Made by a program: the position numbers and the translations under genes. A stretch of 7,488 nucleotides of DNA from Spartobacteria bacterium UBA5019 (lineage in GTDB: Bacteria; Verrucomicrobiota; Verrucomicrobiia; Chthoniobacterales; Terrimicrobiaceae): assembly GCA_002396485.1 (NCBI GenBank), contig DGXZ01000068.1, forward strand, positions 1,035 through 8,522, given 5' to 3'. Positions 1 through 6,182 of this stretch are shown piece after piece; positions within the stretch are counted from its first letter, which is position 1, and each line of letters starts with the position of its first letter. The notes under the pieces are model-generated. The model was not told the origin of the DNA and ran no database searches. It saw only the letters and a program-made list of their open reading frames with translations.

Positions 1-619
1 CTCCCGCCTCTTTCTTTATCGATGTTGCAAACTTCTTAAACGCCGATGTTTTCACGTTCGTTAATCCATTTTGGTTAATTTTGACGTATAGACCGCTGAA
101 GCTTGAAAGAGGAAAAGTATACTTCATTGAAATGATGTAATCTCCAGTAAGAATTGACTTTATCACATCGAGATCCTCGCCATCATAGTGAATGCTACCT
201 GGAATATAGCCTGTGGATGATGGAGTCAGCGCGTCCGTGAGCTTGTCACTTCCTACTATTTTGTTGTCAACAATTAATGATAGGGCGGCATCGGAAAGTA
301 ACATTACGTCAATCCCATAGCCAGGGTAGGATCCAGACAAATTCAAAACTCGCTTCAGTACCGCACTCCGTAGTCCGTCTGGCGGTGTCTTTGTGCGGAT
401 GAAGCATGGCACATTAATTGAACCATTGTTTTTTACTATTGCTGGATATTCAGGGAGAACGGTGATTTGTGGGTATACTCGTATTTTGGTCTTTGGCCCA
501 ACTGGGGTTTGAGCATACCCAGAGTATCCCATTATACCCGAGAATTGCTGGAACTCGTCAGCATGAAGGGTAGCAATCGATATGCACAGAAGAAGTGAAT
601 GTTTAATGGAAATTGTCAT
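1..619 (-). CDS. Partial secreted protein of unknown function, AT-rich (5' part only)
   Basis: An open frame starts at the ATG at 617-619 and runs without a stop to the left edge, giving 206 complete codons; the C-terminus is outside the window. Residues 1-20 look like a Sec signal peptide: a short basic start (MTISIKH), a hydrophobic core (SLLLCISIATL) and a probable signal peptidase I site after LHA, before DEF. The mature part has no motif I recognise. It is polar with alternating hydrophobic stretches, compatible with a beta-rich exported or surface protein, but that is a guess. Base use differs from the rest of the window: the first 180 bases are 38% GC and Ile is encoded by ATA seven times, which suggests horizontal acquisition. 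No strong Shine-Dalgarno precedes the start; only a weak AAAGACAG-like stretch is visible. The continuous frame, signal peptide and start agree with one another; function is unknown. Confidence 0.7.
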   Translation of the reverse strand, partial: MTISIKHSLLLCISIATLHADEFQQFSGIMGYSGYAQTPVGPKTKIRVYPQITVLPEYPAIVKNNGSINVPCFIRTKTPPDGLRSAVLKRVLNLSGSYPGYGIDVMLLSDAALSLIVDNKIVGSDKLTDALTPSSTGYIPGSIHYDGEDLDVIKSILTGDYIISMKYTFPLSSFSGLYVKINQNGLTNVKTSAFKKFATSIKKEAG

Positions 620-652
620 CTGTCTTTATCTGAACCAACCGGGCTAAAAACA

Positions 653-669
653 CTAGAAATATTTTCTAG
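653..669. repeat. Perfect 7-bp palindrome upstream of the exported-protein gene
   Basis: CTAGAAA (653-659) and TTTCTAG (663-669) form a perfect inverted repeat around the three bases TAT. It lies 34-50 bases upstream of the ATG of the minus-strand gene at 1-619, in its presumed promoter or leader. It could be an operator, a leader hairpin or a mark near a mobile-element boundary. I see no convincing -10/-35 pair to choose between these. Confidence 0.35.
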
Positions 670-710
670 AAGGTATCGCTGATGAGAATCGTTTCAAATT
701 CAGCTGGCTA

Positions 711-750
711 AAGAAAAAGGGGTCGTGTCTTCGACGAGTTCCCCTCTTCT
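711..750 (-). terminator. Putative rho-independent terminator or IS-end hairpin
   Basis: On the minus strand GGGG (744-741) pairs with CCCC (722-719), and TCGT (737-734) pairs with ACGA (726-723). The loop is 7 bases and there is a 3-base bulge (738-740). The stem is followed on the minus strand by the T-rich run TTTTTCTT (718-711). The order stem then T-run is that of an intrinsic terminator for minus-strand transcription, downstream of the transposase remnant and upstream of the AT-rich gene. The matching A-rich and T-rich flanks could extend the stem. It may instead be the terminal hairpin of an IS91-type element (oriIS side). Confidence 0.45.
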
Positions 751-1018
751 GGTCACCATCCCACCGGCGACCAATTCTCTCCTTTAACGAATCAGGAGAT
801 GGGAATTCAGTTGGGACTGTGCAGCTGATAGGAAATCGCTTTTGGCCCTTCGGGGCGTTGGCCCGGAGTTTGAAGCTGGAAGCCTTGATTTCCATGCCCG
901 GATGCTGCCAGATGGGGCTTTGAGAGTCAAGTGCCCCGCACCCCAAAATGCCGGGTCTGGCGAGGGGGTAGGCTGGAAATGCGAGCCTCCAGGGCGCACC
1001 TTGCCGCTGCCGGGGTTC

Positions 1019-1270
1019 TCAATTTTCTGCGAACACCGGTTCGTTGTCGTAGTCGGGGAATGGATCGTCGAGCCAAGGTTCAGCCTGCCCGCCGTAGCCG
1101 AAAGGCGAAGGAGGGATCACCGGCTCGTCGGGCTCGGGTGGGTCTCGGGCGGCATCGACCCTCACACCGGCTTCCCACAATCCGAGGTGGCGCAGGATGC
1201 GTTCTATGACAGCGGCCTTGTCGATGAGGGCGACGAGCGAATTCAAGCCGCCCGTCTTCTGCAGCGCAGG
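1019..1270 (-). pseudogene. C-terminal remnant of an IS91-like (Y2 / IS801-IS1294 type) transposase
   Basis: The minus-strand frame ending at TGA 1019-1021 encodes a tail with ALIDKAAVIERILRHLGLW followed by a proline-rich linker and the acidic end EPWLDDPFPDYDNEPVFAEN. I associate this 'VIE.ILRHLGLW...EPWLDDPFPDYD' pattern with the C-terminus of IS91/IS801-type transposases, where it follows a zinc-binding region. Here the match starts about 80 residues before the stop; the catalytic HUH/tyrosine domains and paired cysteines are absent, and the frame upstream merges into the leuA 3' end. There is a TTG at 1244-1246 but no ribosome binding site, so I regard it as a dead fragment. A Pro/Gly-rich insert (VIPPSPFGYGG) before the acidic tail may mark further decay. 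Family assignment is from memory of the motif, not from a search. Confidence 0.5.
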
Positions 1271-1344
1271 GTGTTTGGAGCAAATCCTCCCGATGTGAGA
1301 GAGGCATGCCTGAAGAAAAGCAAATAGCCTAAGCAGGCCCGGTG

Positions 1345-3006
1345 TCAGGCCAGGGCCCGATTCAGGGCGCTGACGATGGCGTGGATCGAAGCGAGTTCGA
1401 TGTTGGTGTCGCTGCCGACGCCGAAGAAGGTGCGGGCGGCGGCGGTTTTGATTTCGATGTAGCTCACGGCGCGGGCATCGGCTCCGGCGCCGAGAGAGTG
1501 CTCGGAATAGCTTTGGATTTCGAAAGGCGGGATGTTCGTTTGGCTGAGGGCGTGGACGAAGGCGGCGATCGGGCCGTTGCCGGAACCGCGGACTGTGACA
1601 GGTTGACCTTGGAGGACGATGTCGGCTTCGATGGTGACCTGCTCGCCGCGCTCAATGGCCCGGAATTCGCGCAGGCTTACGGCGCCTTCACGCAGGACAT
1701 AGGTTTTGAGGAAAAGCGCGTGGATTTCCTCCGCTTCGAGTTCGGTGCCTTTTTCATCCGAGACGGCATTGACGATGCGGCCGAGTTCTTTTTGGAGAGA
1801 CTTGGGAAGCTGGTAGCCGAATTCCGTCTCGAGGATGTAAGCGACGCCGCCTTTGCCGGACTGGGAATTGATGCGGATGATCGCCTTGTAGCTGCGGCCG
1901 ATATCGGCGGGGTCGATCGGAATGTAGAGGGTATCCCACGGCTTGCCCTCGGCTTGGCGCGCCCACGATTTTTTAATGGCGTCCTGGTGCGAGCCGCTGA
2001 AGGCCGTGAAAGCCAGGTCGCCGGCGTAGGGGTGGCGGGGATGGACCTCCATGCGGGTGCAGCGCTCGTAAACATCGCGGATCGCGTTGAGGCGGCTGAG
2101 ATCGAGGTGGGGATGAATGCCGTGCGTGTAGAGATTCAGCGCGACGGTGACGATATCGAGGTTGCCGGTGCGCTCGCCGACTCCGAAGAGCGTGCCCTCC
2201 ACGCGATCGGCTCCGGCGAGGAGTCCCAACTCGGTGGCGGCGGTGCCGGTGCCGCGGTCGTTGTGCGTGTGAAGCGAAAGCGTGGTGAGATGGCGGCGGG
2301 TCAGGTGGCGGGACATCCACTCGATCTGGTCGGCGTGGATATTCGGCGTCGCGTATTCGACGGTGGCCGGGACATTGAGGATGATTTTGTTTTCCGGAGT
2401 CGGCTGCCAGACATCGGTCACGGCCTCGCAAATCTGGAGGGCGAAATCGAGTTCTGTGCTCGTGAAGCTTTCGGGGGAGTATTCGAGACGGATACGCGAG
2501 CCCTCGGCGACGAGCGGCTGCATTTTCTCCTTTAAAAACGAAACCGCGTGCGTGGCGATGGAGACGATCTGCTCGCGGGTCGAGTTGAAGACATATTCAC
2601 GCTGCTTAGGCGAAGTCGAGTTGTAGAGGTGGAAAATGATGCTGCGCGCTCCACGGAGGGCCTCCAGCGAGCGCACGATGAGATCCTCGCGGCACTGGCA
2701 GAGGATTTGAATCGAGACATCAGACGGGATCAGGTTCTCCTCGATGAGGCGGCGGCAGAAATCGAATTCGATCTGCGAGGCGGAGGGAAATCCAATTTCG
2801 ATTTCCTTGAAGCCGATGCCGACGAGCATTTCAAAATACTCAAGCTTTTCCTCCACGCTCATGGGTTGCGCGAGCGCCTGGTTGCCGTCTCGGAGGTCCA
2901 CGCTGCACCATATGGGAGCTGAGGTCAGCGAGCGGTTGGGCCACTGGCGGTCGGGAAGATCGACTTGTGGAAAAGGCCGGTATTTGGTGACGGGCGGCGG
3001 TTGCAT
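1345..3006 (-). CDS. leuA: 2-isopropylmalate synthase (LeuA, class 2 / actinobacterial-type)
   Basis: It condenses acetyl-CoA with 2-oxoisovalerate to give (2S)-2-isopropylmalate, the first committed step of leucine synthesis in the cytoplasm. From the ATG at 3004-3006 the protein has 553 residues. Visible motifs are KYRPF near the N-terminus, the catalytic DLRDGNQAL at 37-45, the metal-binding HTHND at 246-250, GVGERTGN at 275-282 and FSGSHQDAIKK at 336-346. These belong to the TIM-barrel HMGL-like domain of the longer LeuA form. Residues of roughly 430-553 make the LeuA dimer/regulatory domain, where leucine feedback inhibition normally acts. The C-terminus is complete. An in-frame TTG at 3054 would add 16 residues, but family members start near KYRPF and neither start has a good Shine-Dalgarno. 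It follows the PP2C gene by 54 bases on the same strand. No strong terminator follows; there is only a short GCCT/AGGC hairpin at 1327-1338 before a T-rich stretch. Confidence 0.95.
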   Translation of the reverse strand: MQPPPVTKYRPFPQVDLPDRQWPNRSLTSAPIWCSVDLRDGNQALAQPMSVEEKLEYFEMLVGIGFKEIEIGFPSASQIEFDFCRRLIEENLIPSDVSIQILCQCREDLIVRSLEALRGARSIIFHLYNSTSPKQREYVFNSTREQIVSIATHAVSFLKEKMQPLVAEGSRIRLEYSPESFTSTELDFALQICEAVTDVWQPTPENKIILNVPATVEYATPNIHADQIEWMSRHLTRRHLTTLSLHTHNDRGTGTAATELGLLAGADRVEGTLFGVGERTGNLDIVTVALNLYTHGIHPHLDLSRLNAIRDVYERCTRMEVHPRHPYAGDLAFTAFSGSHQDAIKKSWARQAEGKPWDTLYIPIDPADIGRSYKAIIRINSQSGKGGVAYILETEFGYQLPKSLQKELGRIVNAVSDEKGTELEAEEIHALFLKTYVLREGAVSLREFRAIERGEQVTIEADIVLQGQPVTVRGSGNGPIAAFVHALSQTNIPPFEIQSYSEHSLGAGADARAVSYIEIKTAAARTFFGVGSDTNIELASIHAIVSALNRALA

Positions 3007-3060
3007 GAAGTGCGTCACGGTAGCACCGCAAAAGCCGACGCGCCAAGTTTTCAAAAGAGG

Positions 3061-3882
3061 CTACCCGACAATATCCACCACCAGCACGGTTGCATTGTCG
3101 CAGCCGGAGGCGGCGATCGCCTCGCGAACAAGAACCGGAGCAGCATCACGGGGAGTGTTGCGGAGGATATCCTCGATGCGGCTGTCGAAGAGGCCATCGG
3201 TCACGCCATCCGTGCAGAGTAAAAAACGGTCTCCCGGCTCGAGCCCCACGGCACCCACCTGGGGTTCGATTTGTTGCGGGTCTGCGCCCAGGACTTTTTG
3301 CAGGACATTTCGCTGGGGATGGTTTTTCGCCTCGCGCTCGTTGATTTGGCCATTGCGAAAAAGCCAGCCGACATAGGTATCATCGTTGGTGATCTGCTTC
3401 ATGCCGCCCGCTGCCGGCAGGAAGTAAATGCGGCTGTCGCCGATATGGGCGAAATACATCCAACCTGGAGTGAACCAGCACAGACTCAGCGTGGCACCCA
3501 TGCCGCGGCACTCCTCGTAGCAGGAGCCGAGGTAAAGCAGGGCGCGGTGGATTTCGACAAAGACCTCCTGAAGCACATCGCGGAATCCGCTGGAAATGCC
3601 CGAAGCGCCTTGTGCGAAGACCCTTGGCAGGAGTTTTGTGATTTTTTCCACGGCTATCTTGCTCGCGAATTCCCCGGCCATCGCTCCGCCCATGCCGTCG
3701 CTCACGGCAAAAACAAAATCCGCTTTGGCAACTTCCGCCTGGCCGATCTTCCCGAGCCATTGTGCGCCGTGCGAATCAACGAGCAGGCCGAGGAATGAAT
3801 CCTCGTTGTTTTTACGGACCTTCCCGCAGTCCGTGTGGCCAGACCACGCAAGGCTTTTCACTGAGGATGCCATGTCACTCAT
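3061..3882 (-). CDS. PP2C-family serine/threonine protein phosphatase (PrpC/Stp-like)
   Basis: It is a metal-dependent (Mn/Mg) phosphatase predicted to remove phosphate from Ser/Thr residues of cytoplasmic proteins. From the ATG at 3880-3882 it has 273 residues and is essentially a single PP2C domain. Motifs in order are GHTDCGKVRKNNEDSF at 15-30, SDGMGG at 61-66, GMGAT at 127-131, AHIGDSRIY at 145-153, CTDGVTDG at 223-230 and CDNAT at 261-265. The metal-coordinating aspartates D62, D225 and D262 are all present, so it should be active. There is no signal peptide, membrane segment or extra sensor domain. The start is supported by GGAG seven bases upstream; an in-frame TTG at 3912 lacks this. 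The start overlaps the stop of the upstream kinase-like gene by 8 bases (ATGAGTGA), which implies translational coupling and joint function. leuA follows after 54 bases. PP2C enzymes are commonly paired with Ser/Thr kinases, here an unusually small one. Confidence 0.93.
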   Translation of the reverse strand: MSDMASSVKSLAWSGHTDCGKVRKNNEDSFLGLLVDSHGAQWLGKIGQAEVAKADFVFAVSDGMGGAMAGEFASKIAVEKITKLLPRVFAQGASGISSGFRDVLQEVFVEIHRALLYLGSCYEECRGMGATLSLCWFTPGWMYFAHIGDSRIYFLPAAGGMKQITNDDTYVGWLFRNGQINEREAKNHPQRNVLQKVLGADPQQIEPQVGAVGLEPGDRFLLCTDGVTDGLFDSRIEDILRNTPRDAAPVLVREAIAASGCDNATVLVVDIVG

Positions 3883-4261
3883 TGTGCGGCTCCAAGATGG
3901 TAGCGAACTCAAAATCGATCAAACAAAACCGGCCGTCGGACTGGCGGTAGGTGACATTCCGTATGTCGACGTCGTCGTGACGCACGCCATAGGGCTCGAG
4001 TTCGGCGAACAGCTCGCGGCAGCGGGCGTCGTCAAGGTGGTCGACGCGCGTGCCGCAGTTCGTGGTCACCATTTTGAGCGCCTCGGGATCGCTTTCCACC
4101 AGCCGCGGAACAAACGGGCAGGCGCGCTTTTCGAGGTAGCGAAGCACCTTCACCTCGTTCGCAAAGCGCTCATCGGCCTTGGGCCCGCGAAATTGTTTAT
4201 AGACCTTGCCATCGTAGCCAATGCGTACGGTGGCGCGGAGTGTGTCTTTGACCTGTTGCAT
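3875..4261 (-). CDS. Minimal protein-kinase-like protein (RIO/APH-like fold core)
   Basis: This 128-residue protein resembles the core of a kinase fold without a C-terminal lobe. Residues 11-24 look like the first beta hairpin with a candidate ATP-binding Lys (VYKQF, K22); ANEVKVLRYL at 34-43 carries a possible helix-C Glu (E36). RHDDVDIRN at 94-102 matches the catalytic-loop pattern H-x-D-x4-N (H95, D97, N102), as in RIO and aminoglycoside-phosphotransferase-like kinases. LIDFE at 114-118 provides the metal-binding Asp (D116) in the DFG position. No usual glycine-rich loop is seen, and only 10 residues follow DFEFA, so no activation segment or substrate lobe exists. It could be an atypical kinase, a pseudokinase or a regulator. 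The gene overlaps the PP2C gene by 8 bases, suggesting a kinase/phosphatase pair. Start choice is uncertain: ATG 4261 lacks a Shine-Dalgarno, while an in-frame TTG at 4300 has AAGGA nine bases upstream and would add 13 residues. The open frame, motifs and overlap make it a real gene; the activity is inferred. Confidence 0.75.
   Translation of the reverse strand: MQQVKDTLRATVRIGYDGKVYKQFRGPKADERFANEVKVLRYLEKRACPFVPRLVESDPEALKMVTTNCGTRVDHLDDARCRELFAELEPYGVRHDDVDIRNVTYRQSDGRFCLIDFEFATILEPHNE
3890..3893 (-). promoter_or_regulatory. Ribosome binding site deciding the PP2C phosphatase start
   Basis: On the minus strand GGAG lies seven bases before the ATG at 3882, inside the end of the upstream kinase-like gene. 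It supports this ATG over the in-frame TTG at 3912 and the ATG at 3873. Confidence 0.5.
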
Positions 4262-4517
4262 GAATTTTTTTGTGGAACGCGAAAACGACCTGCTTGGCAA
4301 ATTGGCATATCCTTCGCGGATCGCTGAGCTTTTTCCGACTGGCGGTTTATTGTGTTTTCCTCTCCAGGAACGACGAGTCGCCTCTGCATGCCAGAAAAGC
4401 ACGAGGGGATTTACGCCAGTGAATCGCCGCGACCAGCAGGCGGCCTGCCGCTTCGAGCGAAAAGCGGCGCAGGATTTTTCTTGAGACGAAGCGCTGCAAA
4501 AGGGATTACCTTCGCGC
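4262..4517. promoter_or_regulatory. Divergent intergenic region between the kinase/PP2C/leuA block and the plsY operon
   Basis: These 256 bases separate two oppositely transcribed gene blocks and so must hold both promoters. I could not pick a convincing -35/-10 pair on either strand. The right half holds two overlapping hairpins at 4436-4468, and AAAAGGG at 4498-4504 is the best Shine-Dalgarno candidate for plsY, although its 13-base spacing is long. A small plus-strand open frame across the region (4221-4484) has no protein character I recognise and overlaps the kinase-like gene, so I do not call it. Confidence 0.5.
4436..4468 (+). promoter_or_regulatory. Two mutually exclusive hairpins in the plsY leader
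   Basis: GCAGG (4436-4440) pairs with CCTGC (4444-4448) across a 3-base loop. GCCGCTT (4447-4453) pairs perfectly with AAGCGGC (4462-4468) across 8 bases. The two share bases 4447-4448, so both cannot form fully at once. GATTTTTC follows at 4473-4480, giving the second hairpin a loosely terminator-like look just before the plsY start at 4518. It could be an attenuator, a plain terminator or chance in GC-rich DNA. Confidence 0.3.
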
Positions 4518-5162
4518 GTGACCCTTTACCTCATCGCCGCCTTTCAAGCCTACCTTCTTGGCTCGATTCCATGGGGCTTTCTTGCCGGTCGAATAAATGG
4601 CGTGGATTTGCGCAAGCAAGGCAGCGGCAGCACCGGCGCAACGAACGCCCTTCGCATCCTTGGAAAAAAATGGGGCTACACGGTGTTTGCGCTGGATGCC
4701 TTCAAAGGCTGGCTGGCCGTGATGATCGCGTTTTTGGTGGCCCTGAAATCCTATCAGGCCCCTCAAGCCGTTGTCATCAATGCGGGCGTCGTGGGAGCGA
4801 TCTTTGCCATGATCGGCCACACCTATCCGGTCTGGCTGCGCTTCCAAGGCGGCAAAGGCATCGCCACGGCGGCCGGCATCATGCTCGCTCTTTTCCCTCC
4901 GCAGGTTTTCGCCTTCGGACTCTTCGTCTGGCTTACACTTTTCTACACGACGCGCTACGTCTCGGTGGCGTCTCTCGGCGCGGCTGTGGCACTGCCGACA
5001 GGGGCGGTCGGCATGTGGGCCCTCGGGCAGGGCGATCCCTTGCGCACCGGCATCGCCGGCATCATGTGCCTGCTTGCGATCTGGCGGCACAAATCCAACA
5101 TCTCGCGTCTGCTCGCCGGGACAGAAAAGCGTTTCGAAAAAAACCCCCGCCCCGTTTCCTGA
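4518..5162 (+). CDS. plsY: Acyl-phosphate:glycerol-3-phosphate acyltransferase PlsY
   Basis: It transfers an acyl group from acyl-phosphate (made by PlsX) to position 1 of sn-glycerol-3-phosphate, giving lysophosphatidic acid, the first step of phospholipid synthesis, in the inner membrane. The protein has 214 residues, normal for the family, and several hydrophobic membrane segments (about 3-22, 55-75, 86-102, 117-143, 148-170 and 176-190). Three family motifs are clear: GSGSTGATN at 35-43 in the first cytoplasmic loop, GHTYPVWLRFQGGKG at 100-114 and RHKSNISRLLAGTEKRF at 190-206. The start is a GTG; it is preferred because the hydrophobic N-terminus leading to LGSIPWGFLAGR matches the family, although the AAAAGGG upstream is 13 bases away. 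gpsA, which makes its glycerol-3-phosphate substrate, follows after 3 bases, so the two steps are co-expressed. Confidence 0.95.
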   Translation: MTLYLIAAFQAYLLGSIPWGFLAGRINGVDLRKQGSGSTGATNALRILGKKWGYTVFALDAFKGWLAVMIAFLVALKSYQAPQAVVINAGVVGAIFAMIGHTYPVWLRFQGGKGIATAAGIMLALFPPQVFAFGLFVWLTLFYTTRYVSVASLGAAVALPTGAVGMWALGQGDPLRTGIAGIMCLLAIWRHKSNISRLLAGTEKRFEKNPRPVS

Positions 5163-5165
5163 ACC

Positions 5166-6182
5166 ATGTTTAAAAAAATCAGCATCATCGGAGGCGGCAG
5201 CTGGGGCACGGCACTCGCCCTCCTGGTATCCGAGCACGGCCTCCCGATCACGATCTGGGCGCACAACCCTGCCGTCGCGGAGGAAATCAATTCCCTCCAC
5301 ACAAATTCCCATTCCTTGCCTGGAATCAACCTCCCGCTGAATGTGAAGGCCACGGTTGATCTGGCGGAGGTGGCCACTGGAGATCTTGTCGTGGTTGTCG
5401 TTCCTTCAAAAGTGATGAGGGAAACCGCCCAATCCCTCGCGGCCTTGAATCTGCGGGATGGCGCAGTGGTTGTCTCCTGCACGAAGGGCATTGAATCCGG
5501 CACCGGTCTTCTCATGAGCCAGGTTCTCGGGGAATTTCTCCCCCACTCCCGCTTGGCGGTTCTATCCGGCCCGAACCTCGCTCTGGAAATCGCCCGTCAA
5601 ATCCCGGCCGCCAGCGTGATCGGCTCCGGACATGCCGACTTGCTGGAGCCCTTGCAGCGCATTTTTTCGTCCAAAGGATTCCGCGCTTATACGACCGATG
5701 ACATCACCGGCGTCCAGCTTGGCGGCGCATTGAAAAACATCTATGCCATCGCAGCCGGTGTGTGCGACGGGTTCGGCATGGGTGACAACGCCAAGGCGGC
5801 ACTTGTGACCCGCTCGCTCGCTGAAATGACCCGCCTTGGCATCGCCATGGGAGGTCGCCGCGAAACTTTCTTCGGCCTCAGCGGTGCGGGCGATCTCATG
5901 GTCACCTGTTTCAGCAAGCAAAGCCGGAACCGGCAGTTTGGCGAGCGTCTCGGGCGCGGCGAGAAGCCGGCGGATATCATCGCCTCGCTCAAAACGGTTG
6001 CCGAGGGTGTGCCGACAGCCTTGAGCGCGTCCCAGTGCGCGCAGCGCCTCGGCATCGAAGCCCCGATCACGGCCGAGGTCTGTGCCGTTCTCCACGAGGG
6101 CAAGCCTCCGCGCGAATCCATATCCTGCCTGCTCGGACGTCCACCCAAGCCGGAGAACGAGCATTCCAGCACGCGCGGGTGA
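5166..6182 (+). CDS. gpsA: Glycerol-3-phosphate dehydrogenase [NAD(P)+] GpsA
   Basis: It reduces dihydroxyacetone phosphate to sn-glycerol-3-phosphate with NAD(P)H in the cytoplasm, supplying PlsY encoded just upstream. The 338 residues cover both domains. The N-terminal Rossmann fold has GGGSWGTAL at 9-17 (GxGxxG), VVVSCTKGIE at 101-110 with Lys107 and LSGPNLALEI at 133-142. The C-terminal helical domain has GALKNIYAIAAG at 187-198 with the catalytic Lys190, GMGDNAKAALVTRSLAEM at 204-221 and LSGAGDLMVTCFSKQSRNR at 238-256. All key residues are present. No Shine-Dalgarno precedes the ATG, which lies 3 bases after the plsY stop, so translation probably depends on ribosomes finishing plsY. The last 15 residues (PPKPENEHSSTRG) form a short polar tail running into the next gene. 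Confidence 0.97.
   Translation: MFKKISIIGGGSWGTALALLVSEHGLPITIWAHNPAVAEEINSLHTNSHSLPGINLPLNVKATVDLAEVATGDLVVVVVPSKVMRETAQSLAALNLRDGAVVVSCTKGIESGTGLLMSQVLGEFLPHSRLAVLSGPNLALEIARQIPAASVIGSGHADLLEPLQRIFSSKGFRAYTTDDITGVQLGGALKNIYAIAAGVCDGFGMGDNAKAALVTRSLAEMTRLGIAMGGRRETFFGLSGAGDLMVTCFSKQSRNRQFGERLGRGEKPADIIASLKTVAEGVPTALSASQCAQRLGIEAPITAEVCAVLHEGKPPRESISCLLGRPPKPENEHSSTRG

Larger units (their letters stand above)
620..1018. other. Intergenic region, probably the non-coding end of a decayed insertion element
   Basis: This stretch of about 400 bases lies between the start of the AT-rich gene and the stop of the transposase remnant. I find no convincing gene: open frames on either strand lack start signals and recognisable protein character. 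It holds the AT-rich palindrome at 653-669, the terminator-like hairpin at 711-750 and a small GCCC-TTCG-GGGC tetraloop hairpin at 845-856. GC content rises from left to right across it, so the junction between the AT-rich segment and the GC-rich chromosome or element probably lies around 650-720. It is likely the 3' untranslated end of the IS91-like element whose transposase tail ends at 1019. Confidence 0.45.

Noticed and set aside
719..760. A possible tRNA or tmRNA 3' end (TTCGACGAGTTCCCC near 731-744)
   Set aside because: No matching acceptor, D or anticodon arms can be drawn upstream, and the bases are better explained by the GGGG/CCCC hairpin.
653..946. A 97-codon minus-strand open frame downstream of the transposase remnant
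   Set aside because: Its translation has no domain character and runs through the terminator-like hairpin at 711-750. It is more likely the non-coding end of a decayed element.
842..1327. A 161-codon plus-strand open frame across the intergenic region
   Set aside because: It is antisense to the transposase remnant, has no ribosome binding site and gives no recognisable protein. The minus-strand reading explains the region better.
1342..2535. A 397-codon plus-strand open frame antisense to leuA
   Set aside because: It lies wholly opposite the well-supported leuA gene, is rich in Asp/Glu/Gly/Ala/Val as expected from reading GC-rich codons backwards, and shows no family motif. It is a shadow frame.
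3271..3798. A 175-codon plus-strand open frame opposite the PP2C gene
   Set aside because: It is antisense to a phosphatase with all motifs intact and lacks its own motifs or start signal.
6035..6181. 49-codon N-terminal extension of the glycosyltransferase
   Set aside because: It would overlap gpsA by about 150 bases and is Arg/Pro-rich out-of-frame sequence. GT4 proteins start near the first beta strand, which matches the ATG at 6182.
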